From Rhodospirillum sp047263945 (lineage in GTDB: Bacteria; Pseudomonadota; Alphaproteobacteria; Rhodospirillales; Rhodospirillaceae): DNA of 64,000 bases. The DNA lies in NCBI RefSeq assembly GCF_047263945.1, contig NZ_JBLAVB010000011.1, positions 85,079 to 149,078 on the forward strand, given 5' to 3'. Below are positions 26,473 through 35,082 of the stretch, piece after piece (position 1 is the first letter of the stretch; each line of letters opens with the position of its first letter). Both the position numbers and the translations under genes were made by a program. The notes below the pieces were generated by a model. That model saw only the letters and a list, made by a program, of their open reading frames with translations. It was not told the DNA's origin and ran no database searches.

Positions 26473-28091
26473 GATTCCACCGCCCGGCCCTTGAGGGCGA
26501 ACAGGCCCCGGGGACGCTTCTGAATGAACAGGATGATGAAGACCAGCACCAGGATTTTGCCCAGCACGGCCCCGGCATAGGGCTCGAGGAATTTATTGGC
26601 GATGCCGAGCGTCATGGCCCCCACCAAGGTGCCCCAAAGATTCCCGACACCGCCGAAGACCACGACCATAAAGCTGTCGATGATATACCCCTGACCCAGG
26701 TTGGGACTGACGTTATCCACCTGGGAGAGCGCCACCCCGGCGATCCCGGCGATACCCGACCCCAAGCCAAAGGTCATGGCATCCACCCAGTTGGTGCGGA
26801 TGCCCATGGACCCGGCCATGCGCCGGTTCTGGGTGACGGCGCGCATCTGCAATCCCATGGGGGTCTTTTTCAGCACCAGCATCAAACAGAACAGAACCGC
26901 CATGGCGAAGAGGATGATGGTCAGGCGGTTATAGGTAATGGTCATCTCGCCGACCTTGAAGGCACCGGACATCCACTCCGGCGTCCCCACCTCCTGGTTG
27001 GTCGGGCCGAAAATGGAACGCACCACCTGTTGCAGCACCAGAGACAGGCCCCAGGTGGCCAACAGGGTTTCCAGGGGACGGCCATAGAGGAAACGGATAA
27101 TCCCCCGCTCAATCGCAACCCCAATCGCCCCGGTGACCAGGAAGGCCAGCGGCAGGGCGATCAACAAGGACCATTCGAACAATCCGGGGAGAGAGGTGCG
27201 GATCACATCCTGCACCATGAAGGTGGTGTAGGCGCCCAGCATGACCATCTCGCCATGGGCCATGTTGATCACCCCCATCACACCAAAGGTGATGGCCAAG
27301 CCAATGGCCGCGAGCAACAGGACCGAGCCCAGGGAGAGGCCATACCACACCGCCTGCCCCGCATCCCACAGGGCGAGCGTGTTGTTGATCGATGTCATCG
27401 CCTTTTGGGCCGCAGCGGCGACGACGCCCTCGCCATTGGCCAGGGGGGTCAGCACCGACAGGGCATCGCGTCCGCCCATCGCGGTGATCGTGGTGATCGC
27501 GGCGAGCTTGCGGTCCTCGGGCAGGTCGGAGGAAAGGATGGAGGCGGCCAGCGCCCGCTCCATGGCGGCACGCACGGTGCTGTCACTCTCCACACCAATG
27601 GCCCCTTCCAGGGCCGGGATAGAGTCTGGATCGGCGCTGTCGAACAGGGATTTGGCCGCGATCAGGCGGACCGCGGCGTCCTTGGACCGCAGGGTGAGCG
27701 CCCCCACCGCGTCCCGGATGCTCCGGCGCAGTCGGTTGTTGACCTTGATCTTGTCCAGAGCGCCCGAGGCCAATTCACCCATGGCCTCCCCCGTTACGGG
27801 ATCGGTCAAAGCCAGGGTCTTCCCCGCCTTCTTGGCGATGACCACGGTCCCGTCGGCCTTCTTCACCATCAGGTCGCCATCGGACAGGGCTTCCAGGATG
27901 GGAACGGCGCGGGGATCGCCGGTGGCGGCCAGGGCCTCGATTGCCTTGGCCCGGTCGGACAGCCCCCCCTCGGCCAGACTGGCCACCAGGGGGGCGAGAT
28001 CCTCTTCCGCCTGGGCCGGGGTAGCCCCCAGGGCAGCCAGGACGCAGACCATGGCCGCCAGCCCCAGCAGGATCAACTTGATATGGCGCAT
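26469..28091 (-). CDS. urtB: Urea ABC transporter permease UrtB (long form with periplasmic domain)
   Basis: 540 residues from ATG 28091, preceded by GGAAGGG. A signal peptide (ILLGLAAMVCVLAALGATPAQA) leads into about 200 residues of helical HEAT-like repeats (DRAKAIEALAATGDPRAVPI; AKSLFDSADPDSIPALEGAI), then a LivH-type permease (NMAHGEMVMLGAYTTF; YIIDSFMVVVFGGVGNLWGT). The N-terminal periplasmic extension is known in proteobacterial UrtB and absent from LivH. It overlaps urtC by four bases. Confidence 0.93.
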   Translation of the reverse strand: MRHIKLILLGLAAMVCVLAALGATPAQAEEDLAPLVASLAEGGLSDRAKAIEALAATGDPRAVPILEALSDGDLMVKKADGTVVIAKKAGKTLALTDPVTGEAMGELASGALDKIKVNNRLRRSIRDAVGALTLRSKDAAVRLIAAKSLFDSADPDSIPALEGAIGVESDSTVRAAMERALAASILSSDLPEDRKLAAITTITAMGGRDALSVLTPLANGEGVVAAAAQKAMTSINNTLALWDAGQAVWYGLSLGSVLLLAAIGLAITFGVMGVINMAHGEMVMLGAYTTFMVQDVIRTSLPGLFEWSLLIALPLAFLVTGAIGVAIERGIIRFLYGRPLETLLATWGLSLVLQQVVRSIFGPTNQEVGTPEWMSGAFKVGEMTITYNRLTIILFAMAVLFCLMLVLKKTPMGLQMRAVTQNRRMAGSMGIRTNWVDAMTFGLGSGIAGIAGVALSQVDNVSPNLGQGYIIDSFMVVVFGGVGNLWGTLVGAMTLGIANKFLEPYAGAVLGKILVLVFIILFIQKRPRGLFALKGRAVES

Positions 28092-28191
28092 GAAACACCC
28101 TTCCGAAAAACACGGCAAAGGGACAAGGCACCAAGCCCCCGGAAAATCCAGGAAGGAGAGGATCCCGGCGGCGGCTTGGGCGAAAAACGAA

Positions 28192-28220
28192 GGGAGGTCC
28201 GAAGCGGATCCGGACCTCCC
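28192..28220 (-). terminator. Intercistronic hairpin after urtA
   Basis: A 10-bp perfect stem (GGGAGGTCCG at 28192-28201; CGGACCTCCC at 28211-28220) read on the minus strand is followed by TTCGTTTTT. It sits 16 bp beyond the urtA stop and 100 bp before urtB. Such a partial terminator would keep the binding protein more abundant than the membrane subunits (inference). Confidence 0.7.
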
Positions 28221-28235
28221 CCAAAAAGCGGAGCC

Positions 28236-29537
28236 TTATTCAGCGCCGCCGCACTTGCCAGTGGCCGTGTTGAAGTTGCCGCAGGACATCGGCTCGCGCC
28301 AGTCGGAGATCAGGTCCTTGGAGCCTTCCAGATAGTCGGACCAGGCATCGCCGGGCACCAGACCGGAGGTTTCCCACACCACTTCGAACTGGCCGTCGTC
28401 CTGGATCTCACCGATCAGCACGGGCTTGGTGATGTGATGGTTCGGCATCATCGCGGAATAGCCACCGGTCAGGTTCGGAACGGCCACGCCAACCATGGCG
28501 TCAATGACCGCATCTGGGTCGGTGGTTCCGGCCTTTTCGACGGCCTTCACCCACATGTTGAAGCCGATGTAGTGGGCTTCCATGGGGTCATTGGTGACGC
28601 GTTTGTCATCCTTGGTGAAGGCATGCCAGGAGTCGATGAACGCGGTGTTTTCCGGGCTGTCCACGGACTCGAAGTAGTTCCAGGCGGCCAGGTGGCCGAC
28701 CAACGGCGCGGTATCGATACCGGCCAATTCTTCCTCGCCGACGGAGAAGGCAACGACCGGGATATCCTCGGCCTTGATGCCCTGATTGCCCAGTTCCTTG
28801 TAGAACGGCACGTTGGCGTCCCCGTTGATGGTGGATACCACCGCCGTCTTCTTGCCAGCCGAACCGAAGTTCTTGATGTCGGCAACGATGGTCTGCCAGT
28901 CGCTATGACCGAAGGGGGTGTAGTTGATCATGATATCTTCGTCAGCCACACCCTTGGCCTTCAGATAGGCTTCCAGGATCTTGTTGGTGGTCCGGGGATA
29001 GACATAATCGGTCCCGGCCAGCACCCAGCGCTCCACGCCTTCTTCCTTCATCAGGTAATCGACGGCGGGGATGGCCTGCTGGTTGGGGGCGGCGCCCGTG
29101 TAGAAGACGTTCCGCTGGCTTTCTTCGCCCTCATACTGGACGGGGTAGAAGAGAATGCTGTTCAGCTCCTCGAAGACCGGCAGAACGGACTTGCGGGACA
29201 CGGAGGTCCAACAGCCGAAGACCGCGTCGACCTTGTTGACGGAGATCAACTCGCGCGCCTTTTCGGCGAACAGCGGCCAGTCAGAGGCCGGATCCACCAC
29301 CACGGCTTCCAGCTGCTTGCCCAGAAGGCCGCCCTTCTTGTTCTGCTCGTCGATCAGCATCAGCATGGCGTCCTTCAGCGTGGTCTCGCTGATGGCCATG
29401 GTGCCGGACAGGGAATGCAGGATACCCACCTTGATGGTGTCGTCGGCGGCCTGAGCGGTTCCAATCGCGGCGCTTCCCATCTGAGCAGTCAGCGCCAATG
29501 CGCCTGCGGCGAGAACGCTTCGGAAAGTCTTCTTCAT
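28236..29537 (-). CDS. urtA: Urea ABC transporter substrate-binding protein UrtA
   Basis: 433 residues with a signal peptide ending AIGTAQA near residue 30. Urea/short-amide-binding blocks: IKVGILHSLSGTMAISETTL, KVDAVFGCWTSVSRKSVLPV, LFYPVQYEGEESQRNVFYTG, INYTPFGHSDWQTIVADIKN, and the C-terminal FEVVWETSGLVPGDAWSDYL. Periplasmic receptor of UrtABCDE. First gene of an 11-kb minus-strand operon running to ureG; divergent from the response regulator at 30025. A paralogue with a membrane anchor lies at 53176. Confidence 0.96.
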   Translation of the reverse strand: MKKTFRSVLAAGALALTAQMGSAAIGTAQAADDTIKVGILHSLSGTMAISETTLKDAMLMLIDEQNKKGGLLGKQLEAVVVDPASDWPLFAEKARELISVNKVDAVFGCWTSVSRKSVLPVFEELNSILFYPVQYEGEESQRNVFYTGAAPNQQAIPAVDYLMKEEGVERWVLAGTDYVYPRTTNKILEAYLKAKGVADEDIMINYTPFGHSDWQTIVADIKNFGSAGKKTAVVSTINGDANVPFYKELGNQGIKAEDIPVVAFSVGEEELAGIDTAPLVGHLAAWNYFESVDSPENTAFIDSWHAFTKDDKRVTNDPMEAHYIGFNMWVKAVEKAGTTDPDAVIDAMVGVAVPNLTGGYSAMMPNHHITKPVLIGEIQDDGQFEVVWETSGLVPGDAWSDYLEGSKDLISDWREPMSCGNFNTATGKCGGAE

Positions 29538-30024
29538 GTTTCGGATCTTCCTTGGATGAAGGTTGACGGCGGATCTTCAATGGCAAACCCCATGCCATTT
29601 CATGAAAAAGCCATGTTTCCCGCCGGTTCCGCCCCAATGTCGCCCTCTTTTCGTCGAGTGTTGGACGAAATCTGTCGGATATTGCGCATGCGAATGGCGC
29701 GCCCCGCCCAAGGAGCCAGCACTGCCAAGGCCATTTGTTTCCATAATGTTGCTAATGGGGAAATAAACAGGATACCTTGGGCATTCGAGGATCGCGATGG
29801 GACGATCCGTCTTGCGCTGTCCGTGGGATCCCGCCATTCTCCGCTCCACGCAGCGGCGCCCCACACCCTCTCATGGGACAATTGTGCAGTCTTTTCCTCG
29901 CCTTTACTTGTCACTAGAGGAGGTCAAGCACCAAATAGGAGCTGTCGGATTTTGCGCGAGTTGACCCGAGAGTCACTCTTTCGCCTTACGGGAACAGGAG
30001 TACAAACAGGGAGATCGGCGGACC
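29538..30024. other. Divergent promoter region, urtA / response regulator
   Basis: A 487-bp gene-free stretch that must carry the promoters of the urea operon (leftward) and the 30025 regulator (rightward). AAGGAAG lies about 10 bp upstream of the urtA ATG, and GGGAG precedes the regulator ATG. I searched by eye for a sigma-54 -24/-12 element and found no convincing one. Nothing else can be assigned. Confidence 0.5.
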
Positions 30025-30759
30025 ATGTCGTTACGAAAACGGATTCTTGTTGTGGAGGATGACCCCGCCACCCGCGAGATGATCGCCGCCTATTTAAGCA
30101 CGGCCGGTTTTGACGTCCTTTCTGCCGATAGTGGCCGGGCCATGGCCGCGACCTTGAAGCAATCGGGGCGGATAGACCTGTTGTTGCTGGACGTAAACCT
30201 GCCCGACAGCGATGGCATGATGCTCGCCCACGAGATCCGCCGTCGCTCTCCGTTGGGCATCATCATCGTTTCCGAACGCGACACCCCCAATGACCGGGCC
30301 ATGGGCCTGGAAATGGGCGCCGACGACTACATCACCAAACCCTTCTTCCCCCGCGAATTGCTCGCCCGCGTGCGCAACGTGCTCGACCGGGCCGCGCCGC
30401 CAGGAGAAGCGCGCGGAATCCATGGGGGCGCTGGACGGGTCATGCGCGTGGGCACCTGGCTGATCGACAAGGACAACCGAAAGATCGTCGACGAAGCAAG
30501 CGGCGAACCCGCCGCCCTGACGCCCGCAGAGTTTGACGTTCTGGCCGTGCTTGTGGACCACCCCAACCAGCTCATGGATCGCGACACCATCGCCGAAAGC
30601 ATCGGCGAAAAACGCTCCGAAGGGGGGGGCCGTAAGGTCGATATCCTGATCAGCCGCCTGCGCCGCAAGCTGGGCGACAGCTCCGAAGGGGGCGAACGGA
30701 TGATTGAAACCGTGCGCGGCCACGGTTACCGCTTCGCCGCCTTGGTGGATTGGGTGTAA
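30025..30759 (+). CDS. OmpR-family response regulator
   Basis: 244 residues. Receiver domain (1-120) with acidic pocket EDD (11-13), phospho-acceptor Asp56 (LLLLDVNLPDSDG) and Lys in DDYITKPFFPREL. OmpR/PhoB winged helix (about 145-240) with LTPAEFDVLAVLVDHPNQ and ERMIETVRGHGYRFAAL. No kinase gene adjoins. Being divergent from urtA, it may control urea uptake; the hybrid kinase at 50387, whose HPt domain needs a partner, is a plausible cognate (inference). Confidence 0.9.
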   Translation: MSLRKRILVVEDDPATREMIAAYLSTAGFDVLSADSGRAMAATLKQSGRIDLLLLDVNLPDSDGMMLAHEIRRRSPLGIIIVSERDTPNDRAMGLEMGADDYITKPFFPRELLARVRNVLDRAAPPGEARGIHGGAGRVMRVGTWLIDKDNRKIVDEASGEPAALTPAEFDVLAVLVDHPNQLMDRDTIAESIGEKRSEGGGRKVDILISRLRRKLGDSSEGGERMIETVRGHGYRFAALVDWV

Positions 30760-30883
30760 GGTACAGATTCGTCTCCCTTCTCATGGACTCGCGCTCCGCG
30801 CCAACTCGTTTGCCCGAAATCCGCAGCCCGAAAGCCGCCGCCCGAAAGCCGCCGATTGCGCGCCCAAACGTCCCCTTTGTCTT

Positions 30884-30930
30884 AGAGTGAAATGGGATCA
30901 GCTTGGAACACGCTGGCCCCATTTCACTCT
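30884..30930. repeat. Inverted repeat downstream of the response regulator
   Basis: AGAGTGAAATGGG (30884-30896) and its complement (30918-30930) form a 13-bp stem with a 21-base loop. A related stem, AGCGGAATGAGG with its complement, lies at 50191-50237 beside another family A element. Likely terminator or repeat debris. Confidence 0.6.
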
Positions 30931-30945
30931 CATTCTATTAAGTTT

Positions 30946-31164
30946 TAGAGTATCTTCGAGGCTAGGCTTGGTCACGATGCACGGTACACGACAGGGGGTA
31001 TTTTCCCGTCACGGGGCTTTGCTCCGTCCTCCAACCCCAGGCTAAAAAAAAGGGGGGTTTGGGGGCATTTGCCCCCAAATGGGCTTGGGCAATCGCCCAA
31101 AAAGACGAGACACTGTCCTATCCCATGGTTGCGAAGCGACCCAACTTGATCTCGAAATACTCTA
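30946..31164. repeat. Family A element, copy 4, inside a second inverted pair
   Basis: Outer imperfect arms TAGAGTATCTTCGAG (30946-30960) and CTCGAAATACTCTA (31151-31164) enclose family A copy 4 (30981-31126). The element has closing arms GTACACGACAG and CTGTC, then CGGGGCTTTGCTCCG (31012-31026), TTTGGGGGC/GCCCCCAAA (31058-31079) and CTTGGGC/GCCCAA (31084-31100). The GAAA-loop hairpin is absent from this copy. The gap 30760-31172 holds no gene. Confidence 0.85.
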
Positions 31165-31172
31165 GGCGCACC

Positions 31173-32387
31173 ATGACCACCCATCCCTTTCCTCCCGACC
31201 TGTCCCCCACCCCGTCGGCTCTCCCCTCCGGACTTGCCCTGCGCACCAACACCCTGTTGGCCAGCAAAATCCGTGAGGTCTCCGAAGAGGGCGCGCAAAT
31301 GGAGGGGGTCCTGCCCCTCTGGTTCGGCGAGGGCGCCTGGCCCACCGATCCCATCGCCGTCGACGCTGCGGCCGAGGCCCTGCGAGCGGGCGACCATTTT
31401 TACCATTCCAACCGGGGCGCCCCTTCCCTGCGCGCGGCCATTGCCCGCTATTTGGGCGCTCTCCATGGCAAGCCGGTGCCGGTGGAGCGGATCACCGTCT
31501 CGGCCTCGGGCATGCAGGGCCTCGCCCTGGTGGCCCAGGCCCTGATCACGCCCGGCGACCGGGTGGTGACCCTGCGCCCCGCCTGGCCCAATATCGCCGA
31601 GACCTTCCGCATCGCCGGAGCCGAGATTCATTTCGAGGGGCTGGAGCCTAAGGACGGACATTGGTCCCTGGACATGGCGCGTCTGCTGTCTGCCGTGACT
31701 CCAGACACCCGCGCTGTGGTGCTCAATAGCCCCCACAACCCCACCGGCTGGGTCATGCCAGAAGCGGACATGAAAACCCTGCTTGACCACTGCCGGAAAC
31801 AGGGGACCTGGATCGTTTCCGATGACGTCTATGCCCGCCTTTACCGACATGGCCAAGTGGCGCCCTCCTTCCGCGCCCTGGCGGAAGAGGGCGACCGGGT
31901 GATCTCCATCAACAGCTTCTCCAAGGCCTGGTCCATGACCGGCTGGCGCCTGGGCTGGATCGACGCGCCGGAAGAATTGGGCGCCCCACTCAGCATGCTC
32001 ACGGAATTTAATATGTCTTGTACGCCCGGCTTCGTACAGGCTGCTGGCGCGGCCATGCTCGACCGGGGGGAGAGCGCTGTCGCCACCTTCCGCGCCCGCC
32101 TGACCGAAGCCTATACCCTCACCTCGAAACGCCTGCGGGTCCTGCCGGGCGTTGATTTCATCGAACCCGATGGCGCATTTTATTGCTTCTTCAAGGTTGA
32201 AGGGATGACGAACAGTCTGGCCACGGCCAAAGCCCTGTTGCACGTCGCCCAAGTGGGCTTGGCACCCGGCATCGCTTTCGGTGAGGAGGGAGAAGGCTCC
32301 CTCCGCCTGTGCTACGCCCAGCCCGTAGAGGTTCTGGAGCGGGCCTTGGACCGATTGGCCGAAGGGTTAACCTTGGCGGTACGCTGA
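31173..32387 (+). CDS. Aminotransferase class I/II (PLP-dependent)
   Basis: 404 residues from ATG 31173; upstream in-frame codons lie in the repeat. Fold type I blocks: YHSNRGAPSLRAAIARYLG, SASGMQGLALVAQAL, the substrate/PLP loop VVLNSPHNPTGWVMPEADM, DDVYARLY, and the Schiff-base Lys in SFSKAWSMTGWRLGWIDAP. It resembles aspartate/aromatic-type aminotransferases that use 2-oxoglutarate. No pathway neighbours define the substrate. Confidence 0.87.
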   Translation: MTTHPFPPDLSPTPSALPSGLALRTNTLLASKIREVSEEGAQMEGVLPLWFGEGAWPTDPIAVDAAAEALRAGDHFYHSNRGAPSLRAAIARYLGALHGKPVPVERITVSASGMQGLALVAQALITPGDRVVTLRPAWPNIAETFRIAGAEIHFEGLEPKDGHWSLDMARLLSAVTPDTRAVVLNSPHNPTGWVMPEADMKTLLDHCRKQGTWIVSDDVYARLYRHGQVAPSFRALAEEGDRVISINSFSKAWSMTGWRLGWIDAPEELGAPLSMLTEFNMSCTPGFVQAAGAAMLDRGESAVATFRARLTEAYTLTSKRLRVLPGVDFIEPDGAFYCFFKVEGMTNSLATAKALLHVAQVGLAPGIAFGEEGEGSLRLCYAQPVEVLERALDRLAEGLTLAVR

Positions 32388-32704
32388 GGACCCTGCCCGG
32401 TATTGACTTCCGGCCCCATCTCCCTTGCCGCCGTCCTTGGCCCGGCGTATATTTTTGGTCCCACACACAGAACGAATGGAGGACTTTGTGACGGTCGTTG
32501 TTTCCAGCTTGGCTGGACAAACCGCCTGACGGTGCATTCCCCCAGAGGACAGCATTTCCCCAGAGGAAATGGCCCGCTGCCTCGGCATGGGCCGGACCAA
32601 ATGCACTCTCAAGGGCGGAGTACCAGCATCCGATCCCTGCGTTGCGTCAACGCCGGATCGCGGTTGCCTGTGCACAGTTGTGTGACACCCAATCTCGCTG
32701 GTAA
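32388..32704. other. Gene-free gap with a possible decayed HTH reading frame
   Basis: Three hundred bp with no intact gene. Around 32560-32620 one frame reads PEEMARCLGMGRTKC, the start of an excisionase-type HTH pattern, while a different frame ends LRQRRIAVACAQL near 32690. This could be a frameshifted excisionase remnant, but the match is short. Nothing else assigned. Confidence 0.25.
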
Positions 32705-33826
32705 ATGACAATGACATCACAAACAATGACATCACAAACAATGACATCACAAACGGTGACATCACAAACGGTGACATCACCGACCTCCACCCTGGCCGAA
32801 CTCGGCTGGACCTCGTTTTTCGCCTCCCAAATCTCGACCGACGATCTGGAGCACGCAATCCCCGTTCGTGTCATGGCCACCCATCGCGGCCATCTGCAGG
32901 TTGCCGGAGACGGCATTGACGCCCTTATCACCTCCTATGTGCAGGGCGCGGAATCCGAACAGGACTACGCCACCGTCGGCGACTGGATCCTGATGACCCG
33001 CGCCACCATGGAGCCGGACCGGGTACTATCCCGCACGAGCCTGTTTCAGCGGGGGGCGGCGGGCACGGGCCGCAGGCTGCAGCTCATCGCCGCCAATGTT
33101 GACACCCTGTTCATCGTGTCCTCCTGCAACCTTGACTTCAACGTGGCCCGTCTCGAACGCTACCTCGTGCTGGCCCGCGAGGCGGGCGTGACACCGGTCA
33201 TCGTCCTGACCAAAGCCGACCTCGCCGACGCCCCCGCCGATTACGCCGCCCAAGCCGCAGCCCTGCAACCGGGCCTTCTGGTCGAGACGGTCAATGCCCA
33301 TGATCCGCAGAACCTCGCCCCCCTCACGGATTGGTGCGGCCTGGGCCAAACCGTGGCCTTCGTCGGCTCCTCAGGTGTGGGCAAGTCCACCTTGATCAAC
33401 ACCCTGACCGGGGCCGGAGACATCCTGACCCAAGACATTCGCGAGGACGACGCCAAGGGTCGGCACACCACGACCGGACGGACCATGCACCGACTGCCCC
33501 ATGGCGGCTGGCTGCTCGACACCCCGGGCATCCGTGAATTGCAGCTCACCGAAGCCGCCGAAGGTGTTGAACAGGTGTTCGAGGACATCGTCGCCCTGTC
33601 CCAGGCCTGCCGCTTCGCCGATTGCGCCCATGACCGCGAACCGGGCTGCGCCATCCGCGCCGCACTGGACGACGGCGCCCTCGATCCCGAGCGCTTCCGG
33701 CGCTGGCAAAAGCTCGCCTCCGAGGAAGCCCACAACAGCACCAGCATTGTCGAACGCCGTGCCCGGGATAAGACCTTCGGGAAAATGGTGAAGTCCGCAG
33801 CCAAAAGCAAACGACGCAACCGCTGA
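32705..33826 (+). CDS. rsgA: Ribosome small-subunit-dependent GTPase RsgA
   Basis: 373 residues. Circularly permuted GTPase: G4 TKAD (VIVLTKADLAD) precedes G1 GSSGVGKSTLIN and G3 DTPGIRELQL. An N-terminal OB-like domain (about 25-110) and the C-terminal zinc knuckle CRFADCAHDREPGC complete the family layout. RsgA assists late 30S maturation. The N-terminus is odd: five direct pentapeptide repeats (MTSQT x3, VTSQT, VTSPT) precede the conserved part, and several in-frame ATG/GTG codons in them could start translation. Confidence 0.93.
   Translation: MTMTSQTMTSQTMTSQTVTSQTVTSPTSTLAELGWTSFFASQISTDDLEHAIPVRVMATHRGHLQVAGDGIDALITSYVQGAESEQDYATVGDWILMTRATMEPDRVLSRTSLFQRGAAGTGRRLQLIAANVDTLFIVSSCNLDFNVARLERYLVLAREAGVTPVIVLTKADLADAPADYAAQAAALQPGLLVETVNAHDPQNLAPLTDWCGLGQTVAFVGSSGVGKSTLINTLTGAGDILTQDIREDDAKGRHTTTGRTMHRLPHGGWLLDTPGIRELQLTEAAEGVEQVFEDIVALSQACRFADCAHDREPGCAIRAALDDGALDPERFRRWQKLASEEAHNSTSIVERRARDKTFGKMVKSAAKSKRRNR
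32711..32785 (+). repeat. 15-bp tandem repeat at the 5' end of rsgA
   Basis: Five consecutive 15-bp units of type ATGACATCACAAACA: the first three start with ATG, the last two with GTG. They encode M/V-T-S-Q/P-T pentapeptides. Each unit supplies a potential start codon, so repeat number could alter the N-terminus without changing frame. Confidence 0.9.
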
Positions 33827-33836
33827 CGGTGACGGG

Positions 33837-33915
33837 CCGGGAGGGTGCTCCCGGAAAAACCCTGGGCTCCGCCCAGACCCGCAAAGGGTCGCAGACCCTT
33901 TGATCCCATTCGGTT
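33837..33915 (+). repeat. Family B hairpin element, copy 1
   Basis: Downstream of rsgA. Consecutive small palindromes: CCGGGAG/CTCCCGG (about 33837-33854), CTGGGCTCCGCCCAG (33862-33876), ACCC/GGGT around GCAAA (33877-33889) and an overlapping GGGTC/GACCC. The same CAGACCCGCAAAGGGTC core recurs at 48150 and 60188. Possible terminator of rsgA. Confidence 0.8.
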
Positions 33916-33981
33916 ATGAGGAAAGAATTGCGCACACTCGCTTAGATCCAGCCAGCTGCTGAACAGCCTTGTACCTCCCCG

Positions 33982-34998
33982 TTACGGAACAGTGAGGACG
34001 ATCTTCCCCTGAATGTGGCCTTTGGCAGCGCGCTCATGCGCTTGACGCGCCTCGGCCAGCGGAAAGCGGCTGTCGAGCGCAACGCGAATTCTGCCGTCAT
34101 CGAGCAAGGGCCCGAGTTCGTTCAGCTGAGCGCCATTCGAGCGCACCTGGGTTGCCGATACAGTGACGCCGCGCTCGACCGCTTCTTCGGCACCGCCGAA
34201 GCCCAGTGGGAAGATCGGGAACAGCGCTCCCCCGCGCTTCAGCGTCCGGAGGAAGCGGGCGGAGGACAGGCCGCCGACCGCATCGACAACGAGGTCGATG
34301 TCCCTCACATCGTCTTCGGGCGTTGTTGTCTGGTAATTGATGAACCTGTCCGCACCAAGCGCGCGTAGAAACGGCTCATTCTTGCCCGAGGCGACCGCGA
34401 TGACGCGCGCGCCCTTCAGCTTCGCCAACTGCACCGCGAAATGCCCGACACCGCCAGCGGCCCCGTTTACCAGCACGGTGCGCCCCTCAAGCGGCACCGG
34501 TTGGTGCTGATCGGGCTGGAGCGGGTTCGGCTCGCCATGACCGAGATCGACGAGGAATTGCCAAGCGGTGAGCAGCGACATCGGGGCACCCGCCGCATGG
34601 GCATGGTCGATACCCGCAGGCTTGTGCGCAAGGTGCGATGCCGGGACGGCGACATATTCGCCATAGGCCCGGCTTTCCCCGGCAAGGCCTTCCGGAAAGC
34701 GGACCATGGCATAGACCTCTTCCCCGGCTGAGAACCCAATGACGTCTCTGCCGACCGCTTCGACAACGCCGGAAACGTCGGTTCCCAGGATCAGCGGGAA
34801 GGAAATGGCGGGCTGCCACTCCGGCGGCAGCGATTTATAGCCCTCGCGCAGGTACCAGTCCGGCGGATTAAGGCCAATCGCCAGAACCCGGACGAGCACC
34901 TCGCCCGGCTGCGGCTCTGGCCGGGGTGCATCCTCGTAGCGCAAGGCCTCTGGTCCACCGAATGCGTGCTGGCGGATCGCTTTCATCATGTTGCTCAT
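33982..34998 (-). CDS. NADP-dependent oxidoreductase, zinc-independent MDR family
   Basis: 338 residues from ATG 34998 (GGAG seven bases upstream). Quinone-oxidoreductase-like MDR: N-terminal GroES-like domain (PQPGEVLVRVLAIGLNPPDW; LGTDVSGVVEAVGRDV), Rossmann domain with NADPH motif VNGAAGGVGHFAVQLAKLKG, and tail FPLAEARQAHERAAKGHIQG. No Cys/His catalytic zinc set, so a reductase rather than an alcohol dehydrogenase. Divergent from the LysR gene at 35083, which likely regulates it. Confidence 0.88.
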   Translation of the reverse strand: MSNMMKAIRQHAFGGPEALRYEDAPRPEPQPGEVLVRVLAIGLNPPDWYLREGYKSLPPEWQPAISFPLILGTDVSGVVEAVGRDVIGFSAGEEVYAMVRFPEGLAGESRAYGEYVAVPASHLAHKPAGIDHAHAAGAPMSLLTAWQFLVDLGHGEPNPLQPDQHQPVPLEGRTVLVNGAAGGVGHFAVQLAKLKGARVIAVASGKNEPFLRALGADRFINYQTTTPEDDVRDIDLVVDAVGGLSSARFLRTLKRGGALFPIFPLGFGGAEEAVERGVTVSATQVRSNGAQLNELGPLLDDGRIRVALDSRFPLAEARQAHERAAKGHIQGKIVLTVP

Positions 34999-35082
34999 TG
35001 ACATCTCCATCGTTGGGTTCTGACGATAAATGAGATCAATCAGGTTGATAATGGGTGCCCATTGCCCAACTATGATGCCATG

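Noticed and set aside
29538..30024. Sigma-54 promoter for urtA
   Set aside because: TGGC-containing segments exist but none has the GC...TGC spacing of a -24/-12 element.
27030..30062. 1010-aa open frame on the + strand across urtB and urtA
   Set aside because: Antisense to two clearly identified urea-transport genes; composition is that of GC-rich shadow frames (Gln/Gly/His/Arg rich) with no domain.
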